Assembly: GCF_002092855.1 (NCBI RefSeq)
Contig: NZ_LVLC01000012.1
Location: 372,001-436,000 of the forward strand
DNA: 64,000 nucleotides
Reading direction: 5' to 3'
Source: Campylobacter concisus
GTDB lineage: Bacteria; Campylobacterota; Campylobacteria; Campylobacterales; Campylobacteraceae
The notes beneath the pieces were generated by a model. It was not told the origin of the DNA. It was given only the letters and a program-made list of their open reading frames with translations, and made no database searches. A program made the translations under genes and the position numbers. Positions 1-9,564 of this stretch are shown here, in pieces; the first letter of the stretch is position 1; the number at the start of each line of letters is the position of its first letter.

Positions 1-459
1 GCAATAAATGCTACCGTTATAATAAACTTCAGTATCTTTGCCGCAGCACTCACACACTATATTCATATCATCTTTAAATGCGCCGGTTCTTAAAGGATTG
101 GGATGATAGATAAATTTTGGTAGTGTGGAGGCTTTATCTTTTTGAGCCAAAATTTGACCTCTACTTTTTGGGCGAGGCAGCACCCATTTATCATTTTCGT
201 CAATGAATTGCACTAGATAGCCAAGTGCCTTTAGCTGCTTTTTATCACTTTTGTCATGTATTTTTAAAAGTAAGTCGTAAGCACTCTTTCTCATAGATAA
301 AAGCTGATAAATATCGACTAAAACATACTTTGCGCAAATGTCATCACAGTTTTCCAACTCTTCTTTAAACTGATAGAGTGCCTCAATACTAGAAGCATTG
401 CCGTTATTTTTATAATATTCTTTTGAAAGAGTGATATATTTTTCTTGAAATTTATTCAT
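1..459 (-). CDS. CbrC-family (UPF0167) protein, C-terminus cut by window edge
   Basis: The frame starts with ATG at 459 and runs off the left edge, giving about 153 residues. The N-terminal half is helical and featureless. The second half carries the family hallmark: LPKFIYHPNPLRTGAF followed by a CECCGK knuckle and YYNGSIYC, which matches the start of the CbrC/UPF0167 cysteine-rich domain (E. coli CbrC is linked to colicin E2 tolerance). The paired cysteines suggest a metal site, but the remaining ones lie outside the window. The gene lies 192 bp downstream of accA on the same strand and probably has its own promoter. The biochemical role is unknown. The family call rests on the motif and is fairly secure; the colicin link is only by analogy. 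Confidence 0.75.
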   Translation of the reverse strand, partial: MNKFQEKYITLSKEYYKNNGNASSIEALYQFKEELENCDDICAKYVLVDIYQLLSMRKSAYDLLLKIHDKSDKKQLKALGYLVQFIDENDKWVLPRPKSRGQILAQKDKASTLPKFIYHPNPLRTGAFKDDMNIVCECCGKDTEVYYNGSIYC

Positions 460-651
460 TAATACTCTTTATGTAGATTTGATATTAACAATTTTAGTGT
501 TTAAATCTTAAAGATATAAAAACTAGTGCAAAAATTATGGCTACTAAATCGATTAAATTTATACCGATTTTTAAATTGTTTTAGTATTTTAGTAGATGAT
601 GCCACAAACAAATTTGATAAGTATTCTTATAAAATTGTTGTGACTATAAAT

Positions 652-1587
652 TTATTCTTCAAATGCTCCGATAGAGAGAATTTTTTCTATTCTTTTTGCT
701 ACAAGATCATTTATATCAAGCTTTTCAAGCTCAGCTAGCTCTGAAATAAAATAATTTGCAAGTACTTTTGCAGCACCTTCTTTGTCTCTATGAGCTCCAT
801 TTATCGGTTCATCTATAACAGCATCAATCAGTGATAGACTTTTTAAATCATCAGCTGTTATTTTCATAGATTTTGTAGCTTGTTCCTGTTTAGCTGGGTC
901 ATTCCAAAGTATTGCTGCACAGCCTTCTGGAGAGATAACTGAAAACACAGAATTTTTCATCATAGCAAGTCTATCAGCCACGCCTATAGCTAAAGCACCA
1001 CCACTTCCACCTTCGCCTATGACAACAGCAATTATTGGAGTTTTTAAATTTGCAAACTCAAACAAATTTCTAGCTATAGCTTCACTTTGTCCTCGCTCTT
1101 CAGCTCCAACACCTGGATATGCGCCTGGAGTGTCTATGAGAAATAAAATGGGTAGATTAAATTTCTCAGCCATTTTTGCAACTCTAAGAGCTTTGCGATA
1201 ACCCTCAGGATGAGGCATACCAAAATTTCTTCTTAATTTGTTTTTAGTGCCACGGCCTTTTTGCTCGCCTATAACGACAGTCTTTTTGCCTCCGATATAG
1301 CCGATGTAGCAAACTATCGCTGGATCATCTCTAAATGCTCTATCTCCATGAATCTCATATCCATCAATCAAAAACGCATTAATATAATCAATAGAATATG
1401 GTCTATCTGGATGACGAGCAAGTTGCAAACGTTGATATTCGTTTAAATTTTTATATATTTTTGATATCTCTTTAGATAAATTCTTATTTAAAATTTCAAC
1501 AGCATGTTCATCGCCTCTGATCTTAGCATTTGCTATATCTTCATCAATTTGCTTTATGCTTTTTTCAAAATCTAAATAATTTGACAT
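652..1587 (-). CDS. accA: Acetyl-CoA carboxylase carboxyltransferase subunit alpha
   Basis: Alpha subunit of the carboxyltransferase that moves CO2 from carboxybiotin to acetyl-CoA, giving malonyl-CoA, the first committed step of fatty acid synthesis. At 311 residues it is normal length. Crotonase-fold signatures are visible: the N-terminal helical part with [37 protein letters not shown] and the glycine-rich [12 protein letters not shown] oxyanion region. It starts 1 bp after fabF ends, as last gene of the leftward run fabG-acpP-fabF-accA, so it is very probably co-transcribed with them. The biotin carrier and biotin carboxylase partners are near 57.6-59.4 kb; the beta subunit accD is not in the window. 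Confidence 0.97.
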   Translation of the reverse strand: MSNYLDFEKSIKQIDEDIANAKIRGDEHAVEILNKNLSKEISKIYKNLNEYQRLQLARHPDRPYSIDYINAFLIDGYEIHGDRAFRDDPAIVCYIGYIGGKKTVVIGEQKGRGTKNKLRRNFGMPHPEGYRKALRVAKMAEKFNLPILFLIDTPGAYPGVGAEERGQSEAIARNLFEFANLKTPIIAVVIGEGGSGGALAIGVADRLAMMKNSVFSVISPEGCAAILWNDPAKQEQATKSMKITADDLKSLSLIDAVIDEPINGAHRDKEGAAKVLANYFISELAELEKLDINDLVAKRIEKILSIGAFEE

Positions 1588-1588
1588 C

Positions 1589-2800
1589 TTAATCCAACTT
1601 TTTAAATATCACGACGCCATTCGTGCCGCCAAAGCCAAACGAATTGCTCATAACAGCCTTTATATCAGCTTTTCTAGCTTTATTTGGAACATAGTCTAGA
1701 TCACACTCTGGATCAGGAGTTTCGTAGTTTATTGTTGGAGGGATAATGCCGTCTCTCATTGCCATTATAGATATAACAGCCTCGATCGCACCAGCACCAC
1801 CTAGACAGTGTCCGGTTTGACCTTTTGTTGAGCTAACTGGTGGACATTTATCACCAAAAACTGCTTTTAGTGCCGCAGTCTCATTCTTATCATTTACAGG
1901 TGTTGAAGTACCATGCGCATTTACATAATCTATCTTTACACCTTTTGCCATATCAAGTGCTTGTTTCATCGCACTTAATGGGCCTTCAAGTGTTGGTGAT
2001 GTGATATGGTGTGCATCTCCGCTCTCACCAAATCCAACCACTTCAGCATAAATTTTAGCACCTCTTGCAATAGCCGACTCATACTCTTCAAGTACAAGCG
2101 CGCCAGCTCCTTCACCCATTACAAAACCATCACGATTTGCGTCAAATGGCCTTGACGCCTTACTTGGTTCATCATTTCTAGTTGAGAGAGCTTTCATTGC
2201 TGCAAAGCCACCTATGCCTACACCACAAATAGTAGACTCAGCACCGATAACTAACATATTTGTCGCTTGACCGATCATAATGCATTTTGCTGCTTGAGAT
2301 ATTGCATGAGTACTTGCCGCACAAGCTGTTACACTAGATAAATTTGGACCTTTTAGCCCATGATTTATTGAAACTATTCCACCTAGCATATTTACAAGTG
2401 CTGATGGAATGAAAAATGGCGAAATTCGCTTTACACCTTTTTCAAAATATGTAATTGAATTTTTCTCAATATTTGGCAAGCCACCTATACCAGCTGCTGA
2501 ACTAACGCCAAATTTATGAGCATCAAACTCTTTAAAATTTGCATCAGCCATAGCTTCATTAGATGCTTTTATGCCAAGCTGTATGAAACGATCTACTTTT
2601 TTCACCTCTTTGCCGTCCAAAATACTATTTGGATCAAAATCAGTTATCTCGGCAGCAATTTTAACAGGAAAGTCACTTACATCAAAGCTTGTGATCTCTT
2701 TCACACCTGTTTTACCCTCGCAAATAGCCTTAAAAGAACTCTCTTTGTCAAGACCAAGTGCGTTTATCATGCCTATACCAGTTACAACGACTCGTTTCAA
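1589..2800 (-). CDS. fabF: 3-oxoacyl-ACP synthase II (KAS II)
   Basis: Condenses malonyl-ACP with a growing acyl-ACP in the cytosolic type II fatty acid synthase. The 403-residue thiolase-fold protein has the full Cys-His-His set: the nucleophile in VTACAAST, the first histidine in NAHGTSTP and the second in [12 protein letters not shown], plus the C-terminal NSFGFGGTN. Translation appears to start at TTG (2800-2798), placed five bases after a clean AAGGAG; the conserved N-terminus KRVVVTGIG fits this start, and the nearby ATG within ATGTATTGA is out of frame. It follows acpP by 34 bp and precedes accA by 1 bp. Confidence 0.97.
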   Translation of the reverse strand: MKRVVVTGIGMINALGLDKESSFKAICEGKTGVKEITSFDVSDFPVKIAAEITDFDPNSILDGKEVKKVDRFIQLGIKASNEAMADANFKEFDAHKFGVSSAAGIGGLPNIEKNSITYFEKGVKRISPFFIPSALVNMLGGIVSINHGLKGPNLSSVTACAASTHAISQAAKCIMIGQATNMLVIGAESTICGVGIGGFAAMKALSTRNDEPSKASRPFDANRDGFVMGEGAGALVLEEYESAIARGAKIYAEVVGFGESGDAHHITSPTLEGPLSAMKQALDMAKGVKIDYVNAHGTSTPVNDKNETAALKAVFGDKCPPVSSTKGQTGHCLGGAGAIEAVISIMAMRDGIIPPTINYETPDPECDLDYVPNKARKADIKAVMSNSFGFGGTNGVVIFKKLD

Positions 2801-2834
2801 TACATCTCCTTAAATCAAACTATGTAAATTTTAA

Positions 2835-3068
2835 TTATTTACCTAGTTTTTCTATATAATTTACAACGTCTTGAATGCTTATTAATTTCTCTGCTTCACT
2901 ATCAGGAATTTCTACTTCAAATTTCTCTTCTAAAGCCATAACTAGCTCTACAACGTCAAGTGAATCAGCGCCTAAATCTTCAATGATTTTAGACTCTAGT
3001 TTTACCGCTTGTGGATCTACGCTTAGTTGCTCTACAACTACGTCTCTTACGTCTTCAAATACTGCCAT
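2835..3068 (-). CDS. acpP: Acyl carrier protein
   Basis: Small acidic four-helix carrier (77 residues) that holds acyl chains on a phosphopantetheine arm. The attachment site is Ser36 in [10 protein letters not shown], the exact family motif, followed by [13 protein letters not shown], the recognition helix used by partner enzymes. It sits between fabG and fabF, the usual order. The 87 bp gap to fabG is the largest in the operon and could hold a separate promoter to give the high ACP level cells need; a ribosome binding site AAGGAGACC lies just before the ATG. Confidence 0.97.
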   Translation of the reverse strand: MAVFEDVRDVVVEQLSVDPQAVKLESKIIEDLGADSLDVVELVMALEEKFEVEIPDSEAEKLISIQDVVNYIEKLGK

Positions 3069-3155
3069 TTAAGGTCTCCTTATAAAAAATGTCTGTTATC
3101 TTATAATATTTACGCTTTTATTTATTTTAAATTTCAAAACTTGTCTGAAATTTAC

Positions 3156-3899
3156 CTACATATAAAGTCCGCCATTTATTTTAAGCGTCTCACCAGTTAC
3201 GTAGCTTGCATGATTACTTAGTAAAAACGCCACTGACTCAGCTACTTCACTAGCACTGCCGAAACGTTTTAACGGGATGTTATCACTATAAGTTTTCTTT
3301 ACATCATCGCTTAGCCCATGCGTCATATCAGTCTCGATAAAGCCTGGGGTTACGCTGTTAAAGCGGATATTTCTGCTTGCACCCTCTTTTGCAAAGCTCT
3401 TACTCATAGCGATCAGTCCGCCCTTGCTGGCTGAATAATTCACCTGTCCAGCATTTCCCATCTCGCCAACGATAGATGCGACGTTTACGACCGCTCCAAA
3501 GCGCTTTTTGCTCATCACTTTTAAAGCCTCTCTACATCCTATGAAAGCTGAAGTTAAATTTGCATTTATTACATCTGTAAATTCGCTAGTTTTCATGCGA
3601 AGTGCTAGCTTGTCGTTTGTAATGCCAGCGTTATTTACAAGGTAGCTTAGCTCGCCGTCGCTATCGACTATCAAATTTATACCTTTTATAAACTCATCTT
3701 CGTCTGTCGCGTCAAATTTTATCACCGCAGCCTTGCCACCATTTTGCTCGATCTCAGCCTGCAAAGCGTCTGCTATCTCAGGCTTTGAACGGTAGTTTAT
3801 CCACACCTTTAAGCCCATATTTGCAAGCGTCTTTGCGATCTGTGCACCGATACCTCTGCTTGCACCTGTTATTAGCACGTTTTTTCCGCTAAATTTCAT
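3156..3899 (-). CDS. fabG: 3-oxoacyl-ACP reductase
   Basis: NADPH-dependent reductase of the fatty acid elongation cycle, 247 residues, short-chain dehydrogenase fold. The cofactor loop is TGASRGIGA near the N-terminus, the structural NNAG motif is present, and the catalytic residues are Ser in NVASIVGEMG and the Tyr-Lys pair in YSASKGG. The C-terminus TGETLKINGGLYM matches the family. It is the first gene of the leftward fatty acid operon. The start ATG at 3899 follows AAGGAGAATT. Slightly richer in G+C than its neighbours but otherwise ordinary. Confidence 0.96.
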   Translation of the reverse strand: MKFSGKNVLITGASRGIGAQIAKTLANMGLKVWINYRSKPEIADALQAEIEQNGGKAAVIKFDATDEDEFIKGINLIVDSDGELSYLVNNAGITNDKLALRMKTSEFTDVINANLTSAFIGCREALKVMSKKRFGAVVNVASIVGEMGNAGQVNYSASKGGLIAMSKSFAKEGASRNIRFNSVTPGFIETDMTHGLSDDVKKTYSDNIPLKRFGSASEVAESVAFLLSNHASYVTGETLKINGGLYM

Positions 3900-3957
3900 A
3901 AATTCTCCTTATTTTTTTCTAATTTTTCAATGATTGTAGCTTATATAAGCTTAACGT

Positions 3958-4377
3958 CTAAATTTTATCGCTTCTTTCCCACCTTATCTTTTTGCCAAAA
4001 CCAAGGACATTACTCGTAAATTTTAGTTTTTCAAGGCTTATAGACCAAATTTTTGGATTCATTGCCTTTGAATAAAAAAACCTTTTGAAATAAATTTCTA
4101 TTTCATTTTTTTTGGCCTCTCTCATCACTCCTTGAAACTGCACACCCTCTATCTTGCCAACGATCTTTGTATCAAGAGCAACCGTACCAGCAACAAGCTT
4201 TGAGTTTTTTAAAAATTTGATATGCGAGCTATCATCTGAGCTAGCTAGAAAAAGGCTAAAATTTACCTCATCAAAGGCGTAAAATGCGCTAAAAGCATAA
4301 GGCTGCCCCTCATCATCAACGACACAAACGCTAGCAAGGTGCATCTTTTTTAAAAATTTAACTATTCTCTCATCCAT
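3958..4377 (-). CDS. YhbP-like PPOX-class split-barrel protein
   Basis: A 139-residue protein with the order of strands and motifs of the YhbP/UPF0306 branch of pyridoxamine-oxidase-like FMN-binding split barrels: SVCVVDDEGQPYAFSAFYAFD, then KLVAGTVALDTK and IEGVQFQGVMREA. Such proteins usually bind flavin or haem-like cofactors, but the substrate is unknown. The ATG at 4377 directly abuts the stop codon of the upstream DUF1294 gene, so the two are one transcription unit. The basic C-terminus (KKIRWERSDKI) is unremarkable. Family call good, function open. Confidence 0.7.
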   Translation of the reverse strand: MDERIVKFLKKMHLASVCVVDDEGQPYAFSAFYAFDEVNFSLFLASSDDSSHIKFLKNSKLVAGTVALDTKIVGKIEGVQFQGVMREAKKNEIEIYFKRFFYSKAMNPKIWSISLEKLKFTSNVLGFGKKIRWERSDKI

Positions 4378-4746
4378 CTAAATTCCTCTAAAAATATCAA
4401 GAATGGCTTGAAATTTAAAGACAACAAAGAGCAATATAACAATCCAGATCAAAAAGATGATGAGCTCAACTAGGTTAAACTTATCCTTTGCTACTTTTTT
4501 AAAAATAAGCATTGTTAAAAATGCTCCTAAAAAGCCGCCAATGAGCGAGAAATAGTGGATCGCATTTACTTTTACAAAGCTTGGCAAAAGCCCTTTAAAA
4601 AATAGTGAAAACATCAAAATTGAGAGCAAATTTGCGAGTATAAAGTAGTAGCAAACGACTGGCAAAACAGGCCAAAGCTTAGCAAAAACGAAGCTTAAAA
4701 CAGTGATAAGCATCAGCAAAAAGATCCTAGTCCCAAAACAACACAT
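4378..4746 (-). CDS. DUF1294-family small membrane protein
   Basis: Predicted inner-membrane protein of about 122 residues with four hydrophobic segments. The pattern YYFILANLLSILMFSLF, then HYFSLIGGFLGAFLTMLIFKK matches the DUF1294 layout (family N..A.. then LlGG..GA...M..F), although the usual DK and R-P residues are poorly conserved. I chose ATG at 4746 because AAGGAC sits six bases before it; the frame is open further to a TTG at 4818 without a good ribosome site. Stop codon abuts the YhbP-like gene. Role unknown. Confidence 0.65.
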   Translation of the reverse strand: MCCFGTRIFLLMLITVLSFVFAKLWPVLPVVCYYFILANLLSILMFSLFFKGLLPSFVKVNAIHYFSLIGGFLGAFLTMLIFKKVAKDKFNLVELIIFLIWIVILLFVVFKFQAILDIFRGI

Positions 4747-4830
4747 CGCCCGTCCTTTTTTGACGCATTTTACAAAATTTTGCTTTATGAAATTAAAAAT
4801 TTGACGATTTAGCCTCAAAAGGATTTAAAA

Positions 4831-5352
4831 ATGCAAACAAATTTTTACTCTCAAGGAAGCTACAACAACATGAGCTTTTCGATGAAAACTAGCTCAGGCG
4901 ATGAGATAAGCTTTTCGATGTATGACAACAAAAGTTTGGAGTTTTCAAGCCAAAAAAATGGTACTTCAAGCCAAAGAAGCCTTACTCTCACGCACGAATA
5001 CGGCTATGAGTTTTTATATAAAGGAAACGGCATAGACGAGCAAGATATGAAAGAGATCGAAGAAGCGATGAAGCAAATTCGCCCACAAGTTGATGAATTT
5101 ATGAAAAACGTCAAAGAGGGCGACAAGATCGCTGGCAGCAGCCAAAGCATAAGTGATCTTTCAAACAAGATCAAGCAAATGCTACCTGACGCAAAAGATC
5201 TAAATCATAAAAATTTCATAAATGACAATATGTTAAAGATGTTTGACGAACTTCTAGCTCAAAATAATGCGAACAAAAATCTACTAAGTGCCACAAAAAG
5301 GCTATTTGATACATTGCTTGATGAAAGCAACAAAGTATCTTACTATGCGTAA
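4831..5352 (+). CDS. Hypothetical protein, conserved-looking, two-part
   Basis: 173 residues with no signal peptide or membrane span. The first 60 residues are rich in Ser, Met and Phe with alternating polar pattern (SFSMKTSSGDEISFSMYDN), which looks like beta structure. From residue 65 on it is helical and charged (DEQDMKEIEEAMKQIRPQVDEF), with possible short coiled coil. I do not recognise the family; the pattern resembles Campylobacter proteins of unknown role. It diverges from the DUF1294/YhbP pair by only 84 bp counted from its start, so promoters overlap. A strong hairpin follows the stop codon. Confidence 0.7.
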   Translation: MQTNFYSQGSYNNMSFSMKTSSGDEISFSMYDNKSLEFSSQKNGTSSQRSLTLTHEYGYEFLYKGNGIDEQDMKEIEEAMKQIRPQVDEFMKNVKEGDKIAGSSQSISDLSNKIKQMLPDAKDLNHKNFINDNMLKMFDELLAQNNANKNLLSATKRLFDTLLDESNKVSYYA

Positions 5353-5383
5353 ATTTAGGGCCTTTTGGCTCTAAATTTTTATA
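5351..5383. terminator. Bidirectional rho-independent terminator
   Basis: Arms AAATTTAGGGCC and GGCTCTAAATTT (one G-U pair) around a TTTT loop, followed by a T run. It starts within the stop codon of the rightward gene and overlaps the end of the leftward EI24 gene, so it probably ends transcription from both sides. Confidence 0.8.
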
Positions 5384-6111
5384 AGTGCCTCTCTCTCAAA
5401 AAAGAGGTGCGACAAAACTATCACAAAATAAAGCTGAAAAAATAGCCCAACAAGCGGCACAAGCGAGATGAGATAAAACAAAAGCGCAAAAGCTATAAAT
5501 TTTATCCCGCCACCTTCAAGCAGTGCTAGCTCAAATTTATCACTATCAAGAGTGTTTGAGCCAACGTCTATCAGTAAAAGTTTGTAGTAGATATAAAAAA
5601 ACGGTACATTTATGATGAAAAAATTTAATACTGGTACAAATAAAAGCGGTAGGCAAACGAGCAATATCCCAAGAAATTTCATGATCTCAACCGTCATCAC
5701 CTTTAGCACTCTAGCTGTGCTAACCTCGCTTTTAAGCACGTAGTTGTAGTGCCTTTTGTTTATCTCTTTAGTAACAACTGGAGTTAAAAAGCCAGCTACG
5801 ATTAGAGCAATCACGATGCTAACAATGATCGTTAAAAAGGTGCTCAGAATATAAAAAAGTATACTAACTATCCACTTTGTGGCACTAAAGCTTAAAATTT
5901 TAATAGCGATAAAAGAGAGCGCCGAGTTTGCCTCTAAAAAGGTAAAATTTTCATTTTTAGCGCTATCACTTAAAAGATCAAATATCTCACCGCCGCCCCA
6001 GATGCTAAGCCAAGCTAGGCAGACGATGCTAAGGAGAAGCGGCAAGATGGATAGCGCTATAAATTTGGCTGTAAAAAAATCTTTAAAGCCAAGGCGAAGA
6101 AGATTTATCAT
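5371..6111 (-). CDS. EI24-domain membrane protein (CysZ-like)
   Basis: 246 residues with four or more long hydrophobic stretches and the typical EI24 beginning (LRLGFKDFFTAKFIALSILPLLLS). EI24/CysZ proteins are inner-membrane; E. coli CysZ carries sulfate, but most homologues in this group have no tested role, so substrate should not be assumed. A mid-protein segment NKRHYNYVLKS and the C-terminal FEREALIKI match the Campylobacter/Helicobacter versions. The start overlaps the dUTPase stop by four bases (ATGA), which points to translational coupling with dut. Confidence 0.75.
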   Translation of the reverse strand: MINLLRLGFKDFFTAKFIALSILPLLLSIVCLAWLSIWGGGEIFDLLSDSAKNENFTFLEANSALSFIAIKILSFSATKWIVSILFYILSTFLTIIVSIVIALIVAGFLTPVVTKEINKRHYNYVLKSEVSTARVLKVMTVEIMKFLGILLVCLPLLFVPVLNFFIINVPFFYIYYKLLLIDVGSNTLDSDKFELALLEGGGIKFIAFALLFYLISLVPLVGLFFQLYFVIVLSHLFFEREALIKI

Positions 6112-6803
6112 TTCACCTTTTTGTATTCATGCTCAAGTGCTGCGTAAATTTCATCTATCTTACTAACACCATTTGACAAAATTTCGCTCATCACTTCATT
6201 ATCTTCGCGTCCGTTCCAATTTTTCTTATAGCTGCCTTCTTTGTAGCCATTATTTTGACGGAAGCGATTTAGCACGTTTTTAGCGATGTAGCACTCATAA
6301 AGTGAGTATAAATTTACGCCGCATTTTAAAGACATAGAGAAGTAAATTTTTAAAATATCAAATATATCGTAGTCAAACCCGCTGCACTCATGTATGAGCA
6401 TTTCAACGTCATTCATTATCTCATAAATGCTCTCGTCTTCGATCCTTAATGGCTCTTTGCAAAACTCGCTAAAACCGCTTGATTGACAAATATCATCAGC
6501 TAAAGTTTCTATATCTCCAAGCTGTTTTGATTTATAAATTTGCAAAGCTAGGCTCATAATAAAGTGCCAAATATCAACAACTTCTATGCGTAAATTTTGC
6601 TCATCAGTCTTTGCATCAATACTCTTCCAATGCTTCCACGCAAAGCTATCAATCAGCTCAGCGCACTCCATATATATGCAGCGCCTCCAGCTGATTAATT
6701 TATTTTTATTAGTATAACCATTTTCCCAGCCAAGCCCATTCGTCTCATCATTTAGGCTTTGCTGCATCTTTAACATCTCTAAAATAATCGTTCTTTCATT
6801 CAT
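6108..6803 (-). CDS. dut: dUTP diphosphatase, all-alpha (MazG-like) type
   Basis: Hydrolyses dUTP to dUMP and diphosphate, keeping uracil out of DNA and feeding thymidylate synthesis. The 231-residue helical protein has the metal-binding acid clusters of the dimeric dUTPase family: SWRRCIYMECAELIDS, then a KHWK segment and EVVDIWHFIMSL. This is the dimeric type found in Campylobacter and trypanosomatids, not the trimeric Dut. The YKEGSYKKNWNGREDN segment near the C-terminus is the substrate-binding end typical of the family. Forms a two-gene unit with the EI24 gene. Confidence 0.9.
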   Translation of the reverse strand: MNERTIILEMLKMQQSLNDETNGLGWENGYTNKNKLISWRRCIYMECAELIDSFAWKHWKSIDAKTDEQNLRIEVVDIWHFIMSLALQIYKSKQLGDIETLADDICQSSGFSEFCKEPLRIEDESIYEIMNDVEMLIHECSGFDYDIFDILKIYFSMSLKCGVNLYSLYECYIAKNVLNRFRQNNGYKEGSYKKNWNGREDNEVMSEILSNGVSKIDEIYAALEHEYKKVK

Positions 6804-6932
6804 TTTAGGCCTTTTAAAATTTTAAAGGATTATAACAAAAAATTATTAAATGCCACGAGGCAAGCTTGACTTAAATCATTTTATGTATAAAATTTAGGAG
6901 CTAAAATTAGCAAAAATTTCAAAGGAGAAAAA

Positions 6933-7121
6933 ATGAGAGAAAAAGATCTAGTGGTTTGCAATGTTTGCGGACTAAAAAGCAGTGATGATACAAATGCAGT
7001 TTTTATCCACGCTCATAAAAATGGCGAAGAAGTTGATATCTGCACCAGTTGTGTTCCAAGCGTGATCCATGGCTCAGGCATGGTCGTAAAATCAAACGAA
7101 GAGATAAAGGCTGAAATTTAA
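6933..7121 (+). CDS. Small zinc-ribbon protein
   Basis: 62 residues with two CxxC knuckles (VCNVC near the start, ICTSC near residue 37) spaced as in a one-metal zinc ribbon. The body is short and polar; the tail is VVKSNEEIKAEI. AAAGGAG lies seven bases before the ATG. It stands alone and converges with the GGDEF-EAL gene, overlapping it by four bases. No partner suggests a role; a nucleic-acid or protein-binding adaptor would be typical. Confidence 0.75.
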   Translation: MREKDLVVCNVCGLKSSDDTNAVFIHAHKNGEEVDICTSCVPSVIHGSGMVVKSNEEIKAEI

Positions 7122-9433
7122 ACTTTAGCTATCATTTGAGGATCTTGTCTTACAAGGTCTTCAAATTCTTCTGCACTCATAGGACGAGATAAGAAAAGTC
7201 CTTGAACTTCGTTACAATCAAGCTCTTTTAAGAAATGAATATCTTCTTCTTTTTCTACGCCTTTTGCGCCAACTTTTATCTTCATTGCCTTTGCTAAATC
7301 AATAATTGCAGATACGATTTGTGCATCTATTTTGCTATTTGATGCTTGAGCAACAAATTCACTCGCTATTTTTATACGCTTAACACCGTACTTTCTAATA
7401 TAAATAAATGAAGTATATCCAGAGCCAAAATTATCTATACAAACATCTATATTATTTTCTTTGAGAATAGAAAAAATTTTATCAAGTGTCTTAGTGTTAT
7501 TTGTCCATATTTCTTCGCCAAATTCTATTTCAAAAAGCTCTGGATTTATATAATGCGAGCGTAAGCTAGAAATAAAATCTAAAACAAATTTTTCTGATTT
7601 ACTTTGAATCTGTGCAACATTTATACTTATTTTTGGTATCAAGAGTTTTTCTTTTTGCCATCTATCTACATACTCTATGGTCTTTGAAACTAAAAGCGAG
7701 CAAATATCGTTTAAGATATCACTATTTACATTGACCTCTTTCATAAATTTGCTTGCTTCCATCAAGCCAAATTTTTCTGATTTCCAATATAAAAAAACCT
7801 CTGCGCAGATCATTTTTTCGATTTTTAGATCAAATATTGGTTGAAAATATACATGAAGGTCTTCTTGCAAATTAGCTTTTTTAAGCGCGATCTCGATACT
7901 TGAGCTTAGGTGCATTTCATTGCTAATTTTATCGCTATAAACCATAGGATTTAAAGCTGGATTTTTCTTGGCGTAATACATTGCCATATCTGCATTTTTT
8001 ATAATATTTCTTGGATTTGCCGTGCTATTTTTTGTTGCTACGTCTATGCCTATTATACACTTAAGTCCAAAGTGATATCTATCTATTTGAATTGGCTTTT
8101 CAATAGTATCTTTTAAGGCAATTCCAAGATTTAAGCGTTTTGTATGACTATTTATCTCCATTTTTGCTAATACGATAAATTCGTCCGCGCTAATCCTTGC
8201 TATGGCCTCTTGTCTATTGCAAACTTCAAGTATCCTTTTTGCAACTAGCTTTAAAATTCTATCGCCTATTTCATGCCCGTAAGATGTATTTATGCTTTTA
8301 AAACGGCTTAAATTTATATAATAAACTACGATTTCCTCATCTTCAGAGATACTTTTGCACATTATTTCAAGCTCATTTACTATAAAATTTCTATTACCAA
8401 GATCTGTTAGATAGTCTTTCTCGGACATATCTTGAAGTCTTAAATTTGCGAGCATAAGTTCATTGGTTCGCTCATGCATCGACTTTTCCATCTCTCTATG
8501 AATATTTCTCTCATAATCTAATATTTTTCTACTTGCAATAGAGCTTTTAACGTAGTAATTAACAATAGCATTTACAACCAAGATAAATAGTGAGATAAGT
8601 GCACTAAAAGATGTTAGATCTTCCTGTAACAGCAAAGGCAAAACTATTATTATTGGTAGCCATTTTGATCCTATTGAGATATCTTTATCGGTATTTGTAA
8701 CATATTCATTTTTAGCTTTTAAATGAAAAGCTCCTATCATCAAAAAAAAGAAAGGAACGATATATAAAAAATCTATTTTATGGCCAAAATTTACATTTGA
8801 GATCTGGCTATAAAAAATAAATAAATTTAGCATCGTAAATAAAATGCTAGCCGATATAAGGTAAAAGCCGCTAATTTTTATATGAAGCAAACTACTTGTA
8901 AAAATCTCACTTAAAGTAATAAAAAGTATAAGAAAATTTATGGCTACAATAGAGAGAAAAACGATATTTGATCCATTATTTATCATCGATGAAATATCTA
9001 TTTCGTCAAAAATACCATATATTAAAATTACTATTAAAAAAAAGACACTTATGCTATCCATAACAATGGCTAGTTTTTCTTGGCTGGCTACAAATTTTGA
9101 ATACAAAAATATACTAACGCCAGCTAAAATAGATATCATCGGCAACATAAAAAACACATCAAGATACGCATAAGAACTATGAGCACGCAATAGTACATCT
9201 TGATTTAACACCATTAATGCATCGCAAATAGACCACAAAAAAACACCAAAACATATTGCAAGCCAATGCGTTATTTTGGTTTTTACTTTATCCATTGAAG
9301 TATAAATGCCAAAAGTTATTATAAAGAAACTAAGCAAAATAGATATTTTTCCAATTAGATTATAGTCTAGTAAAGATGCTAATAGTGCAAATAAGAATAG
9401 TGCTACAACTGCAACTAAGATCCATTTTCGCAT
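7118..9433 (-). CDS. Membrane GGDEF-EAL protein with degraded catalytic motifs
   Basis: 771 residues: about eight hydrophobic segments in the first 300, a linker helix, a GGDEF-like domain (about 335-500) and an EAL-like domain (about 515-765). The signature positions are altered: the GGDEF motif reads ISADEF (8177-8194), the EAL motif reads EVF in CAEVFLYW, and the DDFGTG loop reads DNFGSG, losing an aspartate needed for metal binding in active phosphodiesterases. I infer it has lost one or both cyclic-di-GMP activities and may act as a receptor or scaffold. The paralogue at 10097-12424 has the same layout with nearly intact motifs. The extreme C-terminus QGLFLSRPMSAEEFE is typical EAL. Confidence 0.88.
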   Translation of the reverse strand: MRKWILVAVVALFLFALLASLLDYNLIGKISILLSFFIITFGIYTSMDKVKTKITHWLAICFGVFLWSICDALMVLNQDVLLRAHSSYAYLDVFFMLPMISILAGVSIFLYSKFVASQEKLAIVMDSISVFFLIVILIYGIFDEIDISSMINNGSNIVFLSIVAINFLILFITLSEIFTSSLLHIKISGFYLISASILFTMLNLFIFYSQISNVNFGHKIDFLYIVPFFFLMIGAFHLKAKNEYVTNTDKDISIGSKWLPIIIVLPLLLQEDLTSFSALISLFILVVNAIVNYYVKSSIASRKILDYERNIHREMEKSMHERTNELMLANLRLQDMSEKDYLTDLGNRNFIVNELEIMCKSISEDEEIVVYYINLSRFKSINTSYGHEIGDRILKLVAKRILEVCNRQEAIARISADEFIVLAKMEINSHTKRLNLGIALKDTIEKPIQIDRYHFGLKCIIGIDVATKNSTANPRNIIKNADMAMYYAKKNPALNPMVYSDKISNEMHLSSSIEIALKKANLQEDLHVYFQPIFDLKIEKMICAEVFLYWKSEKFGLMEASKFMKEVNVNSDILNDICSLLVSKTIEYVDRWQKEKLLIPKISINVAQIQSKSEKFVLDFISSLRSHYINPELFEIEFGEEIWTNNTKTLDKIFSILKENNIDVCIDNFGSGYTSFIYIRKYGVKRIKIASEFVAQASNSKIDAQIVSAIIDLAKAMKIKVGAKGVEKEEDIHFLKELDCNEVQGLFLSRPMSAEEFEDLVRQDPQMIAKV

Positions 9434-9564
9434 GCCAGTTATAGATGATTTTGATATTAAAAAAATAGTGTCCCTCTCCTAAGAAATAGTCCAAATTATA
9501 CAAAAATTGACTTTGCTTTTGGTTATAATTTCCCAAAAAATTTTAAAATTCACAAAGGTATCTT

